Assembly (NCBI GenBank): GCA_041685145.1
Contig: JAWLGJ010000072.1
Span: 1-10,428, forward strand
Direction: 5' to 3'
DNA: 10,428 nt
From: JAWLGJ01 sp041685145
GTDB lineage: Bacteria > Pseudomonadota > Alphaproteobacteria > Rhodospirillales > Magnetospirillaceae
The notes beneath the pieces were generated by a model. That model did not search any database. It was not told the origin of the DNA and was given only the letters and a program-made list of their open reading frames with translations. Position numbers and translations under genes: made by a program. Numbering within the stretch: position 1 is the first letter of the stretch; every line of letters starts with the position of its first letter. Below are positions 5,934 to 10,428 of this stretch, in pieces.

Positions 5934-6583
5934 CGCGCAAGAGGGTGGGCGTGCTGGTATCGGGGCGGGGCAGCAATCTGCAGGCCCTCCTGGACGCTTG
6001 CGCCGCCCCGGACTTCCCGGCCGAGATCGTGCTGGTGGTGTCGAATATCCCCGGCGTCCAGGGCCTGACGCGCGCCTACAAGGCGGGGGTGCCCACCGCC
6101 ACCGTCAATCACCGCGACTATCCGTCCCGCGAGGCCTTCGAAGCGGCGCTGGACGCGACGCTGCGCGCCGCCGGCGTCGACATCGTCTGTCTGGCCGGCT
6201 TCATGCGCGTTCTCACCGCCGGTTTCGTCGAAGCGTGGGCGGGGCGGCTGATCAACGTGCACCCGTCGCTGCTGCCGGCGTTCAAGGGCCTGCACACCCA
6301 CGAGCGCGCCCTGGCCGCCGGGGTTCGCTTTCACGGCTGTTCGGTGCATTTCGTCAAGGCCGACGTCGACGCCGGCCCCGTCATCGTGCAGGGGGTGGTG
6401 CCGGTGCGTCCCGACGACAGCGCCGAAGCCCTGGCGACCCGGGTGCTGGCGGTGGAGCACAAGATCTATCCGCACGCCCTGCGCCTGGTGGCCGAGGGGC
6501 GGGCGCGCGCCCTCGACGACCGCGTCGAACTGGCACATGTGCCGTCGCGGGACGGCGTGCTGATCAATCCGCCCCTGGAATGA
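5930..6583 (+). CDS. purN: Phosphoribosylglycinamide formyltransferase (GAR transformylase)
   Basis: PurN transfers a formyl group from 10-formyltetrahydrofolate to GAR, two steps before PurM acts. The 217-residue protein (212 in E. coli) opens with VGVLVSGRGSNLQAL (6-20), the phosphate-binding loop of the family. The catalytic triad is present: Asn109 and His111 in INVHPSLLPAFKGLHTH, and Asp147 in VKADVDAGPVI, matching E. coli Asn106, His108 and Asp144. It overlaps purM by ATGA, which indicates co-translation. The stop is followed by a 49-nt gap before the TPP-enzyme gene on the same strand, without an obvious terminator, so read-through is possible. Confidence 0.95.
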   Translation: MTRKRVGVLVSGRGSNLQALLDACAAPDFPAEIVLVVSNIPGVQGLTRAYKAGVPTATVNHRDYPSREAFEAALDATLRAAGVDIVCLAGFMRVLTAGFVEAWAGRLINVHPSLLPAFKGLHTHERALAAGVRFHGCSVHFVKADVDAGPVIVQGVVPVRPDDSAEALATRVLAVEHKIYPHALRLVAEGRARALDDRVELAHVPSRDGVLINPPLE

Positions 6584-6596
6584 CCACCGGCACCGG

Positions 6597-6625
6597 TTGA
6601 CGTCGCGCGTTTCCGCGGCAAGATT
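6597..6625 (+). promoter_or_regulatory. Weak promoter candidate for the TPP-enzyme/ALDH pair
   Basis: TTGACG (6597-6602, five of six) is followed after 17 nt by AAGATT (6620-6625, only three of six to TATAAT). Its start point would fall at about 6632-6634, on the ATG at 6633. The ATG has no Shine-Dalgarno, so a leaderless transcript is conceivable. Low confidence because of the poor -10 box. Confidence 0.22.
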
Positions 6626-6632
6626 CCGGTTC

Positions 6633-8321
6633 ATGTCAACCTCCAGCACCCCACCCCGCCGCAGCGGCGGAGAGATTCTCGCCGACGCCCTCATCGCCCA
6701 GGGCGCCGACCTCGTGTTCACCGTGCCGGGGGAGAGCTTCCTGCCCTTCCTCGACGCCTTGGCCGACCGAGGCGAGCGGCTGCGGCCGATCACCTGCCGC
6801 CAGGAAGGCGGCGCCGCCTACATGGCCGAGGCCTACGGCAAACTTACCGGCCGGCCGGGGGTTTGTTTCGTCACCCGCGGCCCCGGCGCCTGCAACGCCA
6901 GCGTCGGGGTTCACACCGCCTTCCAGGATTCCACCCCCATGCTGCTGTTGGTGGGGCAGGTGAAGCGGGGGCATCGCGGGCGCGAGGCGTTCCAGGAGGT
7001 CGATTTTCCGCGCATGTTCGCGCCGCTGGCCAAGTGGGCGGGCGAGGTGGACACCGCCGCGCGGCTGCCCGAGTGGATCGCGCGCGCCTATGCCGCCGCC
7101 ACCGCCGGGCGTCCGGGGCCGGCGGTGCTTTCGATTCCCGAGGACGTGCTGAACGAGGCCGCCGAGGTTGCCGACGTTGCCGGCTTCAACATCGCCCCGG
7201 CGGCACCCCGCGGCTATGACCTCGCCACGCTGCGCGCCCTGCTGGCGTCGGCGCACCGGCCGCTGATGGTGGTGGGCGGGGGCGGCTGGCGGGCCGAATC
7301 GGCCGCCGCCATCACCGCCTTCGCCAAGTCCAACGATGTGCCGGTGGCGGCGTCGTTCCGCTGCCAGGACATTGTCGACAACGAATGCCCCTGCTATGTG
7401 GGCGAACTGGGCACCTCGGTCAGCCCATCGCTGGCGCGGGCGGTGCGCGAGGCCGACCTGCTGTTGGTGGTCGGCGCCCGTCTCGGCGACACGACCACCA
7501 ACGGCTACACACTTGTCGAGGCGCCGCAGCCGAGCCAGGCGTTGATTCACATTCACCCCGACCCGGAAGAGCTGGGGCGCGTCTTCCGGCCGTCGCTGGG
7601 CATCGCCGCCGGTGTGGGGCCGACGGCGGCGGCACTGGCGGATGTGGTGCCGGTGGCCCCGGCGCCGTGGCGGGAATGGACGGCGGCGCTGCGACGCGAG
7701 CATCTGGCGGAGCGCACTCCCGCCGGGTGCCCAGGCGATCTCGACATGTCGCAGGTGGTGACGATTCTCAATGAACGCCTGCCCGATGCGGTGGTCGCCA
7801 ACGGCGCCGGCAATTTCAGCGGCTGGCCTCAGCGCTACTGGCGCTTTCGCCGCTATCCCAGCCAGCTTGGCCCCACCAACGGCTCGATGGGCTACGGCCT
7901 GCCGGCGGCGCTGGCGGCGACACTTGTTGCCGCCGGGCGGCCGGTGGTGTGCTTCACCGGCGACGGCGACTTCCTGATGACGGCACAGGAAATGGCCACC
8001 GCCAGTTTGCACGGCCTGGCGCCGCTGGTGCTGGTCATCGACAACGGCATCTACGGCACCATTCGGATGCACCAGGAACGGAGCTTTCCGGGGCGCGTGG
8101 TGGCCTCGGATCTCGCCAACCCCGATTTTGCCGCCTTCGCCCGCAGCTTCGGCGCCCACGCCGAAACGGTGACGCGGACCGAGGAGTTCGCGCCGGCGTT
8201 GGAGCGTGCCCTGGGCGCCGGCCGCGCCGCGGTGCTGCATTTGAAGGTCGATCCCCAGGCCATCACCACCCGGGCACGACTGAGTGATATCGGCCGCGAC
8301 AGGACCAGGAGCGCGTCATGA
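6633..8321 (+). CDS. Acetolactate synthase-like thiamine diphosphate enzyme (2-oxoacid decarboxylase/ligase type)
   Basis: A 562-residue three-domain TPP enzyme. The N-terminal pyrimidine-binding domain starts at EILADALIAQGADLVFTVPGES (14-35) and carries the activating Glu58 (CRQEGGAAYMAEAYG). AFQEVDF (119-125) resembles the acetohydroxyacid synthase pattern. A central domain at about 195-345 has the nucleotide-fold stretch PLMVVGGGGW (210-219). The C-terminal domain binds TPP and Mg through GDGDF (443-447) and Asn471 in DNGIYG. Related enzymes make acetolactate or decarboxylate 2-oxoacids (for example 5-guanidino-2-oxopentanoate decarboxylase, AruI). No small regulatory ilvN-like gene is nearby, and the partner is an aldehyde dehydrogenase, so decarboxylation to an aldehyde seems likelier than branched-chain synthesis. 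The ATG at 6633 suits the domain start but lacks a Shine-Dalgarno; TTG at 6597 would be longer without family support. It overlaps the next gene by ATGA. The substrate is unknown. Confidence 0.87.
   Translation: MSTSSTPPRRSGGEILADALIAQGADLVFTVPGESFLPFLDALADRGERLRPITCRQEGGAAYMAEAYGKLTGRPGVCFVTRGPGACNASVGVHTAFQDSTPMLLLVGQVKRGHRGREAFQEVDFPRMFAPLAKWAGEVDTAARLPEWIARAYAAATAGRPGPAVLSIPEDVLNEAAEVADVAGFNIAPAAPRGYDLATLRALLASAHRPLMVVGGGGWRAESAAAITAFAKSNDVPVAASFRCQDIVDNECPCYVGELGTSVSPSLARAVREADLLLVVGARLGDTTTNGYTLVEAPQPSQALIHIHPDPEELGRVFRPSLGIAAGVGPTAAALADVVPVAPAPWREWTAALRREHLAERTPAGCPGDLDMSQVVTILNERLPDAVVANGAGNFSGWPQRYWRFRRYPSQLGPTNGSMGYGLPAALAATLVAAGRPVVCFTGDGDFLMTAQEMATASLHGLAPLVLVIDNGIYGTIRMHQERSFPGRVVASDLANPDFAAFARSFGAHAETVTRTEEFAPALERALGAGRAAVLHLKVDPQAITTRARLSDIGRDRTRSAS
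8307..8311 (+). promoter_or_regulatory. Ribosome binding site of the ALDH7 gene inside the TPP-enzyme gene
   Basis: AGGAG lies 6 nt before the ATG at 8318, which forms ATGA with the preceding stop. It is stronger than anything before the upstream gene, so the dehydrogenase may be made at a higher rate than its partner. Confidence 0.6.
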
Positions 8322-9817
8322 CCGTCGACGACACTCTGCGCGAATTCGGCCTCGATCCCTCCGTTCTGACATCGGGCGGACACCGGGTCCGCACCCCCAT
8401 CGACGGTTCCGTGTTGGCCGAGGTGGCGGCGCGGACACCGGCCGATGTGAGCGCCGCGGTGGAGCGGGCGCAGGCGGTGGCGACGGAATGGCGGAAGGTG
8501 CCGCCGCCGCGGCGCGGCGAGTTGGTGCGTCTGTTCGGGTTGGAGTTGCGGCGTCACAAGCGCGCCCTTGGCCGCCTGGTCACCCTGGAAGCCGGCAAGA
8601 TTCTCCAGGAAGGCGAAGGCGAAGTGCAGGAGATGATCGACATCTGCGACTTCGCGGTGGGCCTGTCGCGGCAGCTTTACGGACTCACCATCGCCTCGGA
8701 GCGCCCTGGCCATCGCATGATGGAAACGTGGCATCCGCTGGGCGTCGTGGGGGTGGTCACGGCCTTCAATTTCCCCGTCGCCGTGTGGTCGTGGAACGCG
8801 GCCCTGGCGCTGGTGTGCGGCAATGCGCTGGTCTGGAAACCGTCAGAGCGCACGCCGCTGACGGCGCTGGCCTGCCAGGCGCTGTTCCAGCGGGCCTGCA
8901 AAGCGTTCGGCGAGGCACCGGATGGTCTGTTGCAGGTCATGGTGGGCGGGCGCGACCTGGCCGAGGCGCTGGCCGATGACGCGCGCGTGCCGCTGCTTTC
9001 CGCCACCGGATCCTGCGGCATGGGCCGGGCGCTGGCGCCGCGGGTGGCGGCGCGGCTGGGGCGGACGCTGCTGGAGCTGGGCGGCAACAACGGTATGATC
9101 GTGACGCCATCGGCCGATCTTGACCTCGCCGTGCGGGCCATCGTCTTCGCCGCCGTCGGCACCGCCGGCCAGCGTTGCACGACCCTGCGCCGGCTGATCG
9201 TGCATGAGGACGTGCGGGCGCCGTTGGTCGAGCGCCTGCGGGCCGCCTATGGCAGCGTCACGGTGGGCAATCCGCTGGACGCGGCGACCCTGGTGGGGCC
9301 GCTCATCGACGAGGGCGCCTTCGCCGCCATGCAGCGGGCCCTGGCGCAGGCCCGCGCCGAGGGCGGGCATGTCTTCGGCGGCGAGCGGATGCTGACCGAA
9401 ATGTATCCCGAGGCCGCCTATGCGCGCCCGGCCCTGGTGGAGATGCCGGCGCAGACGGCGGTGGTGCGCGAGGAAACCTTCGCCCCGATCCTCTATATCA
9501 TGGGCTACCGCGACCTCGACGAGGCCATCGGGATGCACAACGCCGTCGCCCAGGGGCTGAGTTCGTCGATCTTCACCACCGACCTGCGCGAGGCCGAGCG
9601 ATTCATGTCCGACGAGGGCAGCGACTGCGGCATCGTCAACGTCAATATCGGCCCCTCGGGTGCGGAGATCGGCGGCGCCTTCGGCGGCGAAAAGGACACC
9701 GGCGGCGGCCGCGAGTCCGGCTCCGACGCCTGGAAGAGCTATATGCGCCGGGCCACCAACACCATCAACTACTCGCGCGAGCTGCCGCTGGCGCAGGGAA
9801 TTCGGTTCGATATCTAG
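8318..9817 (+). CDS. ALDH7-family (antiquitin-type) aldehyde dehydrogenase
   Basis: A complete 499-residue NAD(P)-dependent aldehyde dehydrogenase. Key residues are Asn151 (AFNFPVAVW), Lys174 (WKPSE), Glu253 (LLELGGNN) and the nucleophile Cys287 (GTAGQRCTT). The stretches AAVGTAGQRCTTLRRL (278-293), EIGGAFGGEKDTGGGRESGSD near 450 and the end INYSRELPLAQGIRFDI are hallmarks of ALDH7. Characterised members oxidise 2-aminoadipate 6-semialdehyde/piperideine-6-carboxylate in lysine breakdown (ALDH7A1, AmaB). The nucleotide-binding turn reads ATGSCGMG (229-236) where relatives usually have FTGSTxVG; this differs but keeps the glycines. Its start overlaps the TPP-enzyme stop (ATGA), so the two are very likely made together, the dehydrogenase oxidising an aldehyde that the TPP enzyme releases. 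Lysine catabolism is possible, but no aminotransferase or other lysine gene is in view, and the substrate stays open. Confidence 0.9.
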   Translation: MTVDDTLREFGLDPSVLTSGGHRVRTPIDGSVLAEVAARTPADVSAAVERAQAVATEWRKVPPPRRGELVRLFGLELRRHKRALGRLVTLEAGKILQEGEGEVQEMIDICDFAVGLSRQLYGLTIASERPGHRMMETWHPLGVVGVVTAFNFPVAVWSWNAALALVCGNALVWKPSERTPLTALACQALFQRACKAFGEAPDGLLQVMVGGRDLAEALADDARVPLLSATGSCGMGRALAPRVAARLGRTLLELGGNNGMIVTPSADLDLAVRAIVFAAVGTAGQRCTTLRRLIVHEDVRAPLVERLRAAYGSVTVGNPLDAATLVGPLIDEGAFAAMQRALAQARAEGGHVFGGERMLTEMYPEAAYARPALVEMPAQTAVVREETFAPILYIMGYRDLDEAIGMHNAVAQGLSSSIFTTDLREAERFMSDEGSDCGIVNVNIGPSGAEIGGAFGGEKDTGGGRESGSDAWKSYMRRATNTINYSRELPLAQGIRFDI

Positions 9818-9830
9818 GGAAAATAAGCGC

Positions 9831-9908
9831 AACCACAGAGACACAGAGGCACAGAGAGGAAACACAGAGACGATTTCAGCTTCTCTGTGTCTCTGTGCCT
9901 CTGTGGTT
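9831..9908. repeat. CACAGAG-heptamer palindromic repeat between convergent genes
   Basis: Arms 9831-9859 and 9880-9908 can pair over 29 positions around a 20-nt loop. In the plus-strand RNA the only mismatch is A9841/C9898; 9849/9890 and 9858/9881 are G-U pairs. The left arm has CACAGAG at 9834, 9842 and 9850 (period 8), with a fourth copy in the loop at 9863. The right arm has CTCTGTG at 9883, 9891 and 9899. It fills most of the 97-nt gap between the ALDH7 stop and the end of the opposing dehydratase gene, where it could end transcription from both sides. I recall similar elements from many bacterial phyla, often mistranslated as peptides with HRDTEAQR, which is also readable here. It is not a CRISPR. 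Confidence 0.85.
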
Positions 9909-9914
9909 CACAAG

Positions 9915-10428
9915 CTACCCCGCCGTCAGGGCCGCCTCCATCGCCACCTGGCCCGCGGGGGTCAGCGCCCACAGTTGCGCGCCCTCGTCGGTGGGGCGGC
10001 CGCAGAGGGTGAAGGGCGCGGTGTCGAACAGCGGCCGCTTGGCGCGAAAACCGAAGCCTTTCACCGCCGCGCCGGGATGGTGGCGCAGGTACAAATCCAC
10101 CAGCAGGGTGGCGATCAGCGGACCGTGGACGACGAGGCCGGAATAGCCTTCCTCCGCGCACCAATCGCGATCGTAATGAATGCGGTGGCCGTTGAAGGTC
10201 AGAGCCGAATAGCGGAACAACAGCACCGCATCGGGGGTGACGGTGCGGGTCCATTCCGCCTCGGGCGTCGGGTCGGGCTGGGCAGGGTCGGCGGGCGCGT
10301 TTGAGCCTTCGCCCGCCGGCCCGCGATAGACGATGTCGTGTTCCTCGCGCAGGCACACTTCGTCATCGACGAGCACCTCGTGGGCCACCACCACGAAACC
10401 AAGTTCGCCGGTGCGGCCCTGCTTGCGG
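9915..10428 (-). CDS. MaoC/HTD2-like hot-dog dehydratase, C-terminal part (5' end outside window)
   Basis: The frame is open from the right edge to a TAG at 9917-9915, giving the last 170 residues. The visible start, KQGRTGELGFVVVAHEV, followed by EEHDIVYRG, matches the end of the N-terminal domain of FAS1-like/mesaconyl-CoA hydratase proteins. The second hot-dog domain contains LTFNGHRIHYDRDW followed by EGYSGLVVHGPL, the active-site segment of this group, where the His of RIHYD corresponds to the catalytic His of (R)-hydratases. Related enzymes hydrate mesaconyl-C4-CoA, 3-methylfumaryl-CoA or itaconyl-CoA, or dehydrate hydroxyacyl thioesters; the substrate cannot be told. The family is usually about 280 residues, so roughly 110 residues lie outside. 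The GTG at 10394 is internal, not the start. The gene ends 6 nt from the CACAGAG palindrome and converges with ALDH7. Confidence 0.85.
   Translation of the reverse strand, partial: RKQGRTGELGFVVVAHEVLVDDEVCLREEHDIVYRGPAGEGSNAPADPAQPDPTPEAEWTRTVTPDAVLLFRYSALTFNGHRIHYDRDWCAEEGYSGLVVHGPLIATLLVDLYLRHHPGAAVKGFGFRAKRPLFDTAPFTLCGRPTDEGAQLWALTPAGQVAMEAALTAG

Noticed and set aside
6636..8240. 534-residue minus-strand open frame
   Set aside because: It mirrors the TPP-enzyme gene; the protein is rich in Arg, Gly and His without recognisable domains, a typical shadow in GC-rich DNA. The same holds for minus frames at 4986-5855, 5852-6793 and 8843-9865.
6633..8321. ilvB/ilvI branched-chain acetolactate synthase
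   Set aside because: The fold fits, but no regulatory subunit or ilvC gene follows and the coupled partner is an aldehyde dehydrogenase, so no ilv symbol is given.
9834..9905. CRISPR-like or minisatellite array
   Set aside because: The heptamers are separated by single bases within one arm and inverted in the other; there are no unique spacers of CRISPR size and no cas genes.
9660..10304. Plus-strand open frame with an NHRDTEAQR peptide
   Set aside because: It runs through the end of ALDH7 in another frame, the DNA palindrome and antisense to the dehydratase. The peptide is a translation of the repeat, not a protein.

Overview
This is a very GC-rich stretch of bacterial chromosome, most likely from an alphaproteobacterium of the Rhodospirillales type. 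The assignment rests on gene content and order: a purMN operon diverges from a DUF2066 gene, a CDP-alcohol phosphatidyltransferase, an AI-2E/PerM permease and a DnaA-related Hda gene. I recall purN-purM beside perM-hdaA as common in alphaproteobacteria. No rRNA, tRNA, insertion sequence, prophage or CRISPR array is visible.

Layout. Positions 1-152 hold no gene but carry several short inverted repeats. A minus-strand paaY-like gene (153-764) and a plus-strand paaI-like gene (903-1352) diverge from a 138-bp region. That region contains two good sigma70-like promoters and a perfect 8-bp inverted repeat centred on the paaI -10 element. Both products are thioesterase-type accessory proteins of phenylacetate degradation. 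The core paa genes are not in the window.

A tightly packed minus-strand operon follows, read from right to left: an exported DUF2066 protein (4771-3653), a CDP-alcohol phosphatidyltransferase resembling mitochondrial-type cardiolipin synthase (3656-3090), an AI-2E/PerM-type membrane protein (3100-1997) and Hda (2007-1336). Successive genes overlap by 4, 11 and 11 nt. The 3' end of hda overlaps the 3' end of the convergent paaI by 17 nt.

On the plus strand, purM (from about 4854 to 5933) and purN (5930-6583) encode two steps of purine synthesis and share an ATGA overlap. purM lacks an ATG/GTG/TTG start before its conserved N-terminus and seems to start at ATT or CTG. After a 49-nt gap comes a two-gene catabolic-looking unit, also joined by ATGA: an acetolactate-synthase-like thiamine diphosphate enzyme (6633-8321) and an ALDH7 (antiquitin-type) aldehyde dehydrogenase (8318-9817). 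The pair suggests a 2-oxoacid to aldehyde to acid conversion, but the substrate cannot be read from the sequence.

The 97 bp between the convergent ends at 9817 and 9915 are almost filled by a large imperfect palindrome built from CACAGAG heptamers. The last gene (9915 to the right edge, minus strand) is the C-terminal part of a hot-dog dehydratase of the HTD2/mesaconyl-CoA hydratase kind. Most of the window is ordinary core metabolism. The points that deserve a second look are the start codons, the paaI/paaY control region, the lipid-to-replication operon, the TPP/ALDH7 pair and the CACAGAG palindrome.
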